Assembly: GCA_017445115.1 (NCBI GenBank) | Contig: JAFSUU010000019.1 | Location: 169,354 to 233,353, forward strand | Direction: 5' to 3' | DNA length: 64,000 nucleotides | From: Clostridia bacterium | GTDB taxonomy: Bacteria > Bacillota_A > Clostridia > Oscillospirales > CAG-272 | Shown: positions 17,475 through 25,765 of the stretch, in pieces | How the letters are laid out: every line of letters starts with the position of its first letter | Numbering within the stretch: position 1 is the first letter of the stretch | The notes under the pieces: generated by a model | Database searches by the model: none | What the model was told of the DNA's origin: nothing | Seen by the model: the letters and a program-made list of their open reading frames with translations, nothing else | Translations under genes and position numbers: made by a program

Positions 17475-18371
17475 ATGAAAAGAACTGCATTTTTTTCAAT
17501 TATAGGACGTCCTAACGTCGGAAAATCTACGCTTATGAACTCCATTCTCGGGGAAAAAGTCGCGATCGTTTCTTCAAAACCGCAGACTACAAGGAACAGG
17601 ATCAAAGGTATTCATACAGTTGGCGAAGATCAATACGTATTTCTTGACACGCCGGGTATTCACGATCCGAAGACAAAACTCGGTTCTTTTATGCTTAAGT
17701 CTGTCAAGACGTCACTCGGCGCGTCCGACGCTGTTATTCTTATCGTAGAGGCGGGATTTTCTCCCGGAGAGATCGAAAAAAAGATCATTGAGCGCGTCAA
17801 AGCATCACAGCTCCCCTGTATTCTTGTTCTCAACAAAATTGACCTTGTCAACAGAGAAAAGCTCGCGGAGACTATTACTGAATACAGTGCTCTTTATGAT
17901 TTTGACTCTTACGTTCCGGTATCCGCCGCAAAGAATAAAAACGTTGATATCGTAATAGAAGAGTGCTCGAAATTTCTTTATGAGTCGGATTGGATGTTCC
18001 CGGATGATATTGTGACTGATCAGACAGAGAGGCAGATCGCGTCCGAGATCATACGGGAAAAACTTCTTCGTTTCCTGTCTGACGAGATCCCTCACGGAAC
18101 GGCGGTAGTCGTTGAAGAATTCAAAGAGGAAGAAGGACTTTTACGCATAAGAGCAGAAATATTCTGTGAAAAAGCTTCACATAAGGGTATCATCCTGGGC
18201 AAGGGCGGCGCCATGCTGAAAAAGATCGGCACTCTCGCAAGAGAGGATTTGGAAGCGTTTTTCGGCACAAAAGTATTTCTTGATCTCTGGGTAAAAGTTA
18301 AAGAGAAATGGCGCGACAATTCGTTTAATCTCGCCGACTTTGGATTTGATCCTAAGAAGAATGATCTGTAA
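17475..18371 (+). CDS. era: GTPase Era
   Basis: 298 residues. G1 GRPNVGKS (about 11-18), G2 TTRNRIKG, G3 DTPGIH (about 58-63) and G4 NKID (about 118-121) form the GTPase domain. The KH domain near residues 195-275 includes GIILGKGGAMLKKIG. Era binds the 3' end of 16S rRNA during 30S assembly. In B. subtilis dgkA and cdd lie between ybeY and era; both are absent here, leaving a 14-base gap. Confidence 0.97.
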   Translation: MKRTAFFSIIGRPNVGKSTLMNSILGEKVAIVSSKPQTTRNRIKGIHTVGEDQYVFLDTPGIHDPKTKLGSFMLKSVKTSLGASDAVILIVEAGFSPGEIEKKIIERVKASQLPCILVLNKIDLVNREKLAETITEYSALYDFDSYVPVSAAKNKNVDIVIEECSKFLYESDWMFPDDIVTDQTERQIASEIIREKLLRFLSDEIPHGTAVVVEEFKEEEGLLRIRAEIFCEKASHKGIILGKGGAMLKKIGTLAREDLEAFFGTKVFLDLWVKVKEKWRDNSFNLADFGFDPKKNDL

Positions 18372-18373
18372 GT

Positions 18374-19141
18374 ATGGAAGAGATTAAGGTCAAAGGACTT
18401 GTTCTTAAAGCGACCGATTTCGGCGACAACGACAAACTGCTTACAATAGCGACTGAATCCGAAGGGAAGATCACGGCGACGGTAAAAGGCGGAAGAAGCT
18501 TGAAAAGCAAGTTTATTTCCGTTTCGGAACAGTTTGTATACGCAAACTTCGGTCTCAGAAAGACCTCAAAGTTCTTTTATTTGTTTGACGCCGAACTTAT
18601 CGACGATTTCTATCCGATAAGAGAAGATCTGACTAAGATGTCGCTCGCTTCATATATTTGCGACGTTGCCGACGAACTATGTCTCGAAGGTATTGCAGAC
18701 TACGATCTTTTGAAACTTACTTTGAATTCTCTCTATGCTCTTGCCTACAGAGAGACTCACGAAAAGATCATAAAAGCTGCGTTTGAATTCAAATCTGCTG
18801 TTATCTCCGGATTTATGCCGGATCTGTCTTCTTGTTCGGTATGCGGTAAAGAACCGTTGGGCGATTCGTTTATAAATGCTTCGGAAGGAACCCTGATCTG
18901 CTCCGACTGCGTTACAAAAACACAGGATATGACAGGTATTACGTCTTCTTCAATAGTTTTACCTGTAACTGATGCGGTCCTTTCGGCTCTCAGATTTCTT
19001 GAAGAAGCTCCGGTTCAGAAATTTCTGTCATTTAAGTTGAACGATGATCTTTCGGTATTTTATAACGTTTGCGAAAAATATTTAAAATGTCATCTCGAAA
19101 AAGAACTGTTTACACTCAATTTTTATAAATCACTGTCTTGA
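18374..19141 (+). CDS. recO: DNA repair protein RecO
   Basis: 255 residues. The N-terminal OB fold starts IKVKGLVLKATDFGDND (about 4-20). The zinc-binding C-S-V-C and C-S-D-C pairs (about 155-158 and 177-180) are intact. RecO helps RecR load RecA at SSB-coated gaps. It begins two bases after era, the usual order. The stop overlaps the region where mutS2 could start. Confidence 0.94.
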   Translation: MEEIKVKGLVLKATDFGDNDKLLTIATESEGKITATVKGGRSLKSKFISVSEQFVYANFGLRKTSKFFYLFDAELIDDFYPIREDLTKMSLASYICDVADELCLEGIADYDLLKLTLNSLYALAYRETHEKIIKAAFEFKSAVISGFMPDLSSCSVCGKEPLGDSFINASEGTLICSDCVTKTQDMTGITSSSIVLPVTDAVLSALRFLEEAPVQKFLSFKLNDDLSVFYNVCEKYLKCHLEKELFTLNFYKSLS

Positions 19142-19146
19142 TTACT

Positions 19147-21522
19147 ATGAACGAAAAAGCTTTAAGAATACTTGAATTCGATAAAATCAGGGAAATACTT
19201 GCCTCTCTTTGTATGACGGATGGCGCGAAAAGAATGGCGCTGTCTCTGTCGCCGAGTTCTGACGAAGTCGTTGCAAGAAGACTTCTTGAGCAAACGACCG
19301 AGGCTAAAAAGCTTTCCGGTATAAAGGGTATGCCGTACTTCGGCAACATATCCGATATCAGAGAAGCAACAGGCAGAGCGGAAAAGAGCGCCGTGCTGAC
19401 TCCCGGAGAACTGCTTGACGTGGCAAAAGTGTTGAAGGTCGCTCGCGGACTTCTTGACTATATCAGAGGAGACAGAGACTACAGAGTTTCCATCGAAGAG
19501 ATATTTGAGCGGCTAATACCGGACCGCGACCTCGAGGAGCGAATAACAAGAGCTATAATCAGCGAAGATATGATCGCTGATGAGGCAAGCCCCAAGCTGG
19601 CGGATATTCGCCGTAAAATGAGAAACATACACGTCAAGATCACCGAAACGCTTCAGAAGTATGTCTCCGGCTCTTCAATGACGAAATATCTTCAGGAAAA
19701 TATCATCACGACTCGCGGCGGGCGTTTCGTAATTCCCGTTAAGTCGGAATATAAAAACGAAGTCAAAGGACTTGTCCATGACGTTTCGTCCTCAGGCGCA
19801 ACGCTGTTTATTGAGCCATCTGCCATTGTTGACGCCAACAATGAGTTAAAGACTCTCGAAAGCCTTGAAAAACACGAAATAGAGCGGATATTATCCGAAT
19901 TTTCCGCGGCTGTTGCCGACAGGTCGGACGTTTTATGTCTTGATTATCTGAATATCACTGAACTCGCTTTCATTTTCGCGAAAGCTGATCTTTCATTCAA
20001 AATGGATGCTGACATGCCGTTTATCACCGACAAGCGAGAGATCGATCTTATACGCGCAAGGCATCCTCTTCTCGACAAAAATAAAGTTGTCCCGATCACG
20101 GTTTCGATCGGAGACGGCTACAGACTTCTCGTTATTACAGGACCTAATACCGGCGGCAAGACCGTAACGCTTAAAACAATCGGTTTATTCGCGGCAATGG
20201 CGCAGTCAGGGCTTCACATTCCTTGTGAAGAGGGAAGCTCCGTATGTATGTTCGATGATATTTATTCCGATATCGGCGATGAGCAGAGCATAGAGCAGTC
20301 TCTCTCGACTTTTTCCGCACACATGGTCGGGATAGTAAGTATTATCGACAAAATGACGGACCGTTCGCTTGTGCTGTTCGATGAGCTCGGCGCCGGCACC
20401 GATCCCGTCGAGGGTGCCGCGCTTGCCGTATCTATACTCGAAGAAGTGAGAAACTGCGGGGCGATATGCGCCGCAACTACTCATTACGCGGAGCTGAAAG
20501 CATACGCTATTGAGACTGACGGCGTTTGCAACGCTTCGTGTGAATTCAACGTCGATACGTTGATGCCGACGTACAGACTGATCATCGGTTCACCCGGTAA
20601 ATCCAACGCGTTTGAGATCTCAAAGAAGCTTGGGCTGCAGGATCATATCGTCGCCAGAGCAGAGCAGTTTATCAACAGCGAAAACAGAAACTTTGAAGAA
20701 GTTATCTCAAAGCTCGACCGCGAGAGATTCGAACTTTCCGAAGAGAAGGAAAGAGTTAAAACGATTCGTCTCGACACGGAGATAAAGTCAAAAGAAGCCG
20801 AGGAAAAGCTTAAATCCAAACTTTCAAAAGCGGAAGCCGAAGCCGAGAGTATGAAGAAAAAAGCAAAATCCATTCTCGACGGCGCAAGAGCAACGAGCGA
20901 CTATATTCTCGCCGAGCTTGACGAGATCAAACGGAACCGCAGCTCTTCTGATTTCGAAGAACGGCTCGCCAAAGCAAAACGTGATATCAGGTCAAAGCTG
21001 CGCGAGGCAAGCGACGTTATAGATCCGGTCTCGGATCCATCCTTTGACGACTACGTTTTGCCGAGGCCGCTGAAAAAAGGCGATGTCGTTATCCATAAAA
21101 CGCTCGGCTCTAAAGGCACGGTCCTTTCGGATCCGGACAAAAACGGAAACGTGGAAGTACAGATGGGCATTATCAAGTCGCGTGTTTCGTCAGATGATCT
21201 GATTCTCGACGACTCTGAAAAAGTTTCTGTCGGCGACGGCAAGTCAGTTAAAAGCTACACGGCGTCCGTTTCAAAGGGATTCAGTATAAATCTTGACGTG
21301 AGAGGACAAAACGGCGACGAAGCGTGGCTTGAGATAGACAAGTATCTTGACGAAGCTCAAATGGCGTCTGTAAAGTCTGTGACCGTCATACACGGTAAAG
21401 GCACCGGAGCACTTCGCAGCCATATCTGGAAGATGCTCAAAGGTGACAAAAGAGTCAAATCATACAGAGCCGGTCAGTACGGCGAGGGCGATTACGGAGT
21501 GACTGTGATCGATCTGAAATAA
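19147..21522 (+). CDS. mutS2: Endonuclease MutS2
   Basis: 791 residues from the ATG at 19147; a TTG nine bases upstream overlaps recO, but MNEKALRILEF is the family N-terminus. Core domains (1-300) are followed by the ABC-type ATPase with Walker A GPNTGGKTVTLKTIG and Walker B LVLFDELGAGTDP, a long Lys/Glu coiled-coil region (about 520-640), and a C-terminal Smr nuclease domain with LDVRGQ and VIHGKGTGALR. MutS2 acts on recombination intermediates and on collided ribosomes. There is no clear ribosome binding site, so coupling to recO is likely. Confidence 0.95.
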   Translation: MNEKALRILEFDKIREILASLCMTDGAKRMALSLSPSSDEVVARRLLEQTTEAKKLSGIKGMPYFGNISDIREATGRAEKSAVLTPGELLDVAKVLKVARGLLDYIRGDRDYRVSIEEIFERLIPDRDLEERITRAIISEDMIADEASPKLADIRRKMRNIHVKITETLQKYVSGSSMTKYLQENIITTRGGRFVIPVKSEYKNEVKGLVHDVSSSGATLFIEPSAIVDANNELKTLESLEKHEIERILSEFSAAVADRSDVLCLDYLNITELAFIFAKADLSFKMDADMPFITDKREIDLIRARHPLLDKNKVVPITVSIGDGYRLLVITGPNTGGKTVTLKTIGLFAAMAQSGLHIPCEEGSSVCMFDDIYSDIGDEQSIEQSLSTFSAHMVGIVSIIDKMTDRSLVLFDELGAGTDPVEGAALAVSILEEVRNCGAICAATTHYAELKAYAIETDGVCNASCEFNVDTLMPTYRLIIGSPGKSNAFEISKKLGLQDHIVARAEQFINSENRNFEEVISKLDRERFELSEEKERVKTIRLDTEIKSKEAEEKLKSKLSKAEAEAESMKKKAKSILDGARATSDYILAELDEIKRNRSSSDFEERLAKAKRDIRSKLREASDVIDPVSDPSFDDYVLPRPLKKGDVVIHKTLGSKGTVLSDPDKNGNVEVQMGIIKSRVSSDDLILDDSEKVSVGDGKSVKSYTASVSKGFSINLDVRGQNGDEAWLEIDKYLDEAQMASVKSVTVIHGKGTGALRSHIWKMLKGDKRVKSYRAGQYGEGDYGVTVIDLK

Positions 21523-21526
21523 CGAT

Positions 21527-21555
21527 AAAACCGGCGGTATTTCCGCCGGTTTTTC
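21527..21555. terminator. Bidirectional terminator between mutS2 and dpaB
   Basis: AAACCGGCGG and CCGCCGGTTT pair around TATTT, with A-rich and T-rich flanks on the two sides, so it can stop transcription from both directions. Confidence 0.9.
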
Positions 21556-22111
21556 AAATAAACAACGGTCTCATCTGAAGATGATCGGTCGAGTATTCAA
21601 TACATTTTTCTACGAGTTTGAAATCGGCTACCAGAGAATGAGGTTTCTGCATAGGGTCATCCTGCTTCATCGGTACGAAAAACACATTCTTTTTATTCAG
21701 AAGAGCAGCGATGTTCTTTAAATTCGAGCTCATCGCGTCATTCGTAGCCAGCGCTATGATCAGTCTACCACCGCTTCTTAAGTGCGCTTTTGCCGCCATT
21801 GTAACCGCAGTGTCGGTGATTCCGCACGCCATTTTGGCAAGCGTATTTCCGGTACACGGGCATATCACAAGGCATTCAAGCGGCTTTGCCGGTCCGAGAG
21901 GTTCCGCGTCTTTCACTGTGCTGATAACGTCTCTACCGCATATTTCTTTTAATTTTTTCATCAGATCAGCCGCGTTTCCGAATCTTGTGTCAGTTTCTTT
22001 AACGCTTGGAGTTACTATCGGAACAATGTCATATTTTTCAGCCAACACCGTCAGCGTTTTAACAGACTCCTTGTGAGTACAAAACGAACCGCAAATGCCG
22101 TAACCTATCAT
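21554..22111 (-). CDS. dpaB: Dipicolinate synthase subunit B (SpoVFB)
   Basis: 185 residues with a flavoprotein-like (HFCD) fold. GYGICGSFCTHKE (about 3-15) and LVICPCTGNTLAKMACGITDTAVTMAAKAHL (in two parts, about 80-111) are diagnostic. With DpaA it makes dipicolinic acid, the calcium-chelating compound that gives spores heat resistance, from the lysine-pathway dihydrodipicolinate. It follows dpaA by 12 bases. Many clostridia lack SpoVF and use EtfA instead, so its presence is informative. Confidence 0.95.
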   Translation of the reverse strand: MIGYGICGSFCTHKESVKTLTVLAEKYDIVPIVTPSVKETDTRFGNAADLMKKLKEICGRDVISTVKDAEPLGPAKPLECLVICPCTGNTLAKMACGITDTAVTMAAKAHLRSGGRLIIALATNDAMSSNLKNIAALLNKKNVFFVPMKQDDPMQKPHSLVADFKLVEKCIEYSTDHLQMRPLFI

Positions 22112-22123
22112 AAATCCACCTTG

Positions 22124-22969
22124 TTATAAATAACTGCAAACCGTATCGGCGATTATTTTCCCTGCCGTTATCGGGGCGTATTTTCCGGGAAGAGAGCTTG
22201 CCTTGATATATCTGTCTTTTAATATCATTGATGCTTCCGCGCTCATTCCGTATGGTTTTGAAGCAAGCTCGATACAGATCAAGTCGCTTTTCATCTTTTT
22301 CACACAGTCTTCGGTAAAAATATTGTGCGGTATAGTGTTGAATATGCAATCGTACTGAGCGGGATCTTCTAAGAATTCATTGATATATTTTGCACTGCAG
22401 CCGTTAATTTTCGCCCATGCAAGATCTCGTTCACTTCTGGCAGTTACAGTGACTCTCGCGCCAAGTTTATTCAGTCTGTCGGCAAGGCATTTCCCGATCC
22501 TTCCGTATCCCGAAACTGCGCATTCAGATCCCCATACCGTTATCTTCTTCTTTGACATGAAAATGCTTACCGCGCCTTCCGCCGTCGTCAGCGCGTTGTT
22601 GATTTGAAACGCTTCCGATTCGTAATAGTCGATCAGATCCAGTCCGAACTCGCTTGCCGATCTCTTGTGAAACTCAGATGCTTTTCCGCAGAAGACGACG
22701 CCGGTATCCTTTAACGAATGAAAAACGTCAATTACTTTCATTTCAGCACTTGAAAGAGGACAGTTGACCGATTCACCGTCCTGTGACAGCGGCAGCGGAA
22801 GAACCGCAGCGTCTGAGCAAGTCAATACGTCGGAATACAAATTTTCCGCGTTGAATTCCCGCAAATATTTTTTATCTATGGCATATACATACGTTTCATA
22901 TCCCATACCGTAAAATTGAAGCGATGCGGCGATTGATCGCGCGTCGCCGCCGATTACTGTTATTGTCAT
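22124..22969 (-). CDS. dpaA: Dipicolinate synthase subunit A (SpoVFA)
   Basis: 281 residues, slightly shorter than the 297 of B. subtilis. The N-terminal domain starts ITVIGGDARSIAASLQF. A second Rossmann domain carries VSGYGRIGKCLADRLNKLG (about 150-168), the NAD(P) site. It supplies the oxidoreductase half of dipicolinate synthase, active in the mother cell late in sporulation. A sigma-K promoter is expected, and sigK itself lies 2 kb away, but no promoter was clearly seen. Confidence 0.95.
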   Translation of the reverse strand: MTITVIGGDARSIAASLQFYGMGYETYVYAIDKKYLREFNAENLYSDVLTCSDAAVLPLPLSQDGESVNCPLSSAEMKVIDVFHSLKDTGVVFCGKASEFHKRSASEFGLDLIDYYESEAFQINNALTTAEGAVSIFMSKKKITVWGSECAVSGYGRIGKCLADRLNKLGARVTVTARSERDLAWAKINGCSAKYINEFLEDPAQYDCIFNTIPHNIFTEDCVKKMKSDLICIELASKPYGMSAEASMILKDRYIKASSLPGKYAPITAGKIIADTVCSYL

Positions 22970-23040
22970 CCGATTTTATCATCCCGTATTTTATTATCAT
23001 TTCTGCAATAACAGTGTATTCGCCGGGCAGGGAATTGTTA

Positions 23041-23451
23041 TCACTTTTTTCTTCTGCGGCGTCTTTTCTTGTTATTCTTTTTTCTGTCAAGAATGATACC
23101 GCCGAGAAAGAACATGGCGACGTAAGAAATATGCAGTATCAGAGAGAGCAGCGGGCTATCAGTACCGTCGAAGTATATCAGCGATATTACGAAAAGGATA
23201 ATCGACATCACACATCCGATAACAGGTGCCGCTGATTTAACGCCGACGATTTTTGATGTAATACCGCCGGATATAATTGCCGATACAGTCATTGATATAT
23301 AAGCTGCCGTCCGGTAATAAGGATCGGGGTCTTCGATCATAAGAAGTATCAGCGCGGAAATAAATAGTGTTATAAGCGAAATCGCGACCGTTACTGCTAA
23401 AGCAATAGCATATTTTTTGATCAGATATTTTCCGAATATGCCGTCAGACAT
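23041..23451 (-). CDS. TIGR04086-type four-helix membrane protein
   Basis: 136 residues with four predicted transmembrane helices (about 14-36, 44-65, 73-92, 97-121) and a very basic tail of nine Arg/Lys residues. The size, helix plan and position next to yajC fit the TIGR04086 family of clostridial membrane proteins, whose function is unknown. The start codon follows a GGAGG that is buried in the terminator hairpin of yajC. Confidence 0.7.
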   Translation of the reverse strand: MSDGIFGKYLIKKYAIALAVTVAISLITLFISALILLMIEDPDPYYRTAAYISMTVSAIISGGITSKIVGVKSAAPVIGCVMSIILFVISLIYFDGTDSPLLSLILHISYVAMFFLGGIILDRKKNNKKRRRRRKK

Positions 23452-23456
23452 ATAAA

Positions 23457-23495
23457 AACCTCCGCATACTTTTTAATAAATCGTATGCGAAGGTT
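23457..23495 (-). terminator. Hairpin after yajC that also hides the next gene's ribosome binding site
   Basis: On the minus strand a 13-bp stem with one G-T pair (23495-23483 with 23469-23457, 13-nt loop) is followed by TTTTTATATG. The 3' arm contains the GGAGG of the TIGR04086 gene and its ATG begins seven bases after the arm. Confidence 0.8.
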
Positions 23496-23523
23496 TGATT
23501 TTTATTCCGACAAATGTGCTCTG

Positions 23524-23817
23524 TCAGTCTTCTGCGTCTTCAGCTTTAACGTCAACCTTAGAAACCGCTGATTTGAGAAGCCTGATTTTAGTTCCGTTGC
23601 GGCTTGTTTCTATTACCATTGTTTCCTCTTTGATAGAAACTACCTTGCCGATTATGCCGCCTTTTGTCGTTATCTCATCACCGGGCTGAAGGTCGTTCAG
23701 CATATTCTTATATTCTCTTTCCTGCTTCTTCTGAGGTCTTATCATAAAGAAATAGAAAAATACGACCATTACCGCAAGAATGATAATAAAACCGTAGCTA
23801 CTGAAAAATTCTGCCAT
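23524..23817 (-). CDS. yajC: Sec translocase auxiliary subunit YajC
   Basis: 97 residues. One N-terminal transmembrane helix (about 8-27) is followed by the hallmark MIRPQKKQEREYKNML and the beta domain LQPGDEITTKGGIIGKV. The chosen ATG has GGAGG seven bases upstream; a longer frame is open but has no such site. YajC associates with SecDF and YidC in protein export. Confidence 0.94.
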   Translation of the reverse strand: MAEFFSSYGFIIILAVMVVFFYFFMIRPQKKQEREYKNMLNDLQPGDEITTKGGIIGKVVSIKEETMVIETSRNGTKIRLLKSAVSKVDVKAEDAED

Positions 23818-23994
23818 TGAAATGCCTCCGATATTTTTTTTGTAATTATACACTATATAATTTTTAGAATCAACGGTAAACACCGAAAATTCATAAAAAA
23901 TACATATTTTCCATAACATGAAGAATTAAAGACCGAAGTACAGGAAACAATAATAGTGCTGATCACAGCATAATAACGCAAAACGGAGGTTTTT

Positions 23995-24207
23995 ATGATA
24001 GTTGACAGAATCGCGCTTATCCTCACGATAATCGGTTCTTTGAACTGGGGTAGTGTCGGGTTGTTCCGCTTTGACATTGTAGCCTGGATATGCGGGGGCG
24101 CTGAAACGATGATCGCTCGTATAATCTATACGATCGTTGCGCTTGCGGGTGTCTGGTGCATATCTCTTCTTTTCAGAAGCAGGGAAAAGACCGAGGTCCA
24201 CGAGTGA
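23995..24207 (+). CDS. DUF378 family small membrane protein
   Basis: 70 residues. The signature LTIIGSLNWGSVGLF (about 10-24) and two transmembrane helices (about 5-25 and 41-61) identify the DUF378 family, widespread in Firmicutes and uncharacterised. GGAGG stands six bases before the ATG. It has a terminator just downstream and so is probably monocistronic. Confidence 0.85.
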   Translation: MIVDRIALILTIIGSLNWGSVGLFRFDIVAWICGGAETMIARIIYTIVALAGVWCISLLFRSREKTEVHE

Positions 24208-24221
24208 ATAATCAAGTATAA

Positions 24222-24260
24222 AGAATAAAAACAGCCGGGAATTCCGACTGTTTTTATTTT
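24222..24260. terminator. Bidirectional terminator
   Basis: AAAAACAG and CTGTTTTT flank an inner CGG-GAATT-CCG stem, with T-rich sequence on both strands. It sits between the DUF378 gene and the convergent HAD gene. Confidence 0.75.
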
Positions 24261-24261
24261 G

Positions 24262-24894
24262 TCAGTTAAGATATTCCGGGATCAATGAAAGATCGTCAAT
24301 AACGGGGACGCCGCATGATTCAAGATGTTCTATCGAATCGTGTCCGCCGGAATACAGTACGCAATCAGTGCCGAGGGCAACGGCGGTTTCAAGATCGTGA
24401 ACACTGTCACCGATAAACAACGCAGTGTAATCTTTGCCTTTGGCCCATTCCTTCGCCATCTCAACTTTTCCGTACGCGTAATTGTCAGGCTTTCCGAGTA
24501 TCTCTGAAAAGAATCTGTCAACTCCAAGGATCTTCAACTCACGGCGCAGCATCGTTATCTCGGATGAAGATATGATAATTTGAGTCACGCCGGACTTTTT
24601 TATGGCTTTCAAAGCTTCAAGACATCCTTTAGTGAGCTTCATGTTGCTTTCGCGTTTGATATATTCTGCAGTCCATTCGTTTGCGGGGATCTCGTACGGC
24701 TCAACTGAAAAGTCAAATCCGAGCCGTTCATAGTATTTGATGATAGGAAAGCAAAAAATCTTTCTGTATTCTTCAAAGCTGTCGATCGTTTTCATCCCTC
24801 TCCTCGAGAGGACCACGTTTGCTGCGTCTATGCCGATTTGTACGTCATCGGATATCGTTCCGTTAAAATCCCAGATTATAAGGTCGTATTTCAT
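24262..24894 (-). CDS. HAD family phosphatase (phosphoglycolate phosphatase-like)
   Basis: 210 residues. HAD motif I is IIWDFNGTISDD (about 5-16; D9 nucleophile, with Asn in place of the commoner second Asp at +2), motif II IIISSSE, and motif IV FIGDSVHDLETA (about 167-178). A helical cap lies between motifs I and II. It probably hydrolyses a small phosphorylated metabolite. The D-x-N form of motif I occurs in some Gph-like proteins, and activity should not be assumed from the fold alone. It is divergent from sigK. Confidence 0.82.
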   Translation of the reverse strand: MKYDLIIWDFNGTISDDVQIGIDAANVVLSRRGMKTIDSFEEYRKIFCFPIIKYYERLGFDFSVEPYEIPANEWTAEYIKRESNMKLTKGCLEALKAIKKSGVTQIIISSSEITMLRRELKILGVDRFFSEILGKPDNYAYGKVEMAKEWAKGKDYTALFIGDSVHDLETAVALGTDCVLYSGGHDSIEHLESCGVPVIDDLSLIPEYLN

Positions 24895-24997
24895 TATGAT
24901 CTCCTTTGTTATAATGAGATTTTACCAAAAAAATCGACTCCGGTCAAGCAGTATTTCGATGATAAAAGAATATAATTTGATTAAAACGGAGGTATAT

Positions 24998-25693
24998 ATG
25001 ATTTATTTTCTTCTTGCTGCATTTGCGGCATCATTCTTTATTCTCAGCGCTTCTTCCGTGCAGAACTATCCGCCCGTATTGAGCGCAAAAGAAGAAAGAG
25101 AACTGTTTGAAAGGTATATAAAATTCAAAGATCAAAAAGCAAGAGACAGACTTATCATACATAATCAGAGGCTGGTTTCACACATCGTAAGAAAGTATTA
25201 CGGCGCTCAAAAGAACGCGGAAGATCTGATATCGATAGGTACGATCGGAATGATAAAATCTATCGATTCCTATGATCCTTCCTGCAAAGTAAAATTTGCA
25301 ACGTACGCGGCAAAATGTATTCAAAACGAAATACTGATGTATTTCAGATCTCAAAAGAAACTTGCAAAAGAAGTATCGATAAACGAAACTATCGATATCG
25401 ACAAAGAAGGCAACCCGTTGACTTACATGGACATAATCAAGATCGATGATACGATAGCAGAGGAGATAGACGGCAAGATAAACTCATCGAAAGCTCTGTA
25501 TTACATATCAAATCATCTTGACAAAAGAGAAAAAACGATCATCGTATTGAGATACGGACTCGGAAACAGAAAGCCGCTTACGCAGCGCGAGGTGGCAACA
25601 AAACTGAACATTTCACGGTCGTACGTTAGCCGATTGGAGAAAAGCGCTCTTGAGAAGCTGAGGGACTATCTGGAGGGCGGCGTCAAAAAGTAG
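24998..25693 (+). CDS. sigK: Sporulation sigma factor K, pro-sequence present
   Basis: 231 residues from the ATG at 24998, which has GGAGG six bases upstream. A longer frame runs 261 bases further upstream across the divergent HAD gene and is rejected. The N-terminus is a hydrophobic pro-sequence (IYFLLAAFAASFFILSAS), removed in B. subtilis by the membrane protease SpoIVFB. Region 2 has EDLISIGTIGMIKSIDSYD and YAAKCIQNEILMYFR, and region 4 has LTQREVATKLNISRSYVSRLEKSA. Sigma-K drives late mother-cell genes. The gene is uninterrupted, with no skin-type element. Sigma-E is the main alternative, but it normally follows spoIIGA. Confidence 0.9.
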   Translation: MIYFLLAAFAASFFILSASSVQNYPPVLSAKEERELFERYIKFKDQKARDRLIIHNQRLVSHIVRKYYGAQKNAEDLISIGTIGMIKSIDSYDPSCKVKFATYAAKCIQNEILMYFRSQKKLAKEVSINETIDIDKEGNPLTYMDIIKIDDTIAEEIDGKINSSKALYYISNHLDKREKTIIVLRYGLGNRKPLTQREVATKLNISRSYVSRLEKSALEKLRDYLEGGVKK

Positions 25694-25765
25694 CGTAAAA
25701 ATATATTGCTTTTTTTATAATTTTATATTATAATAATTGAAGTTAATTTGAGAGGAGGGCAAAAG

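Noticed and set aside
24737..24997. Upstream extension of sigK by 87 residues
   Set aside because: It overlaps the divergent HAD gene, has no ribosome binding site, and the hydrophobic pro-sequence begins at the ATG at 24998 after GGAGG.
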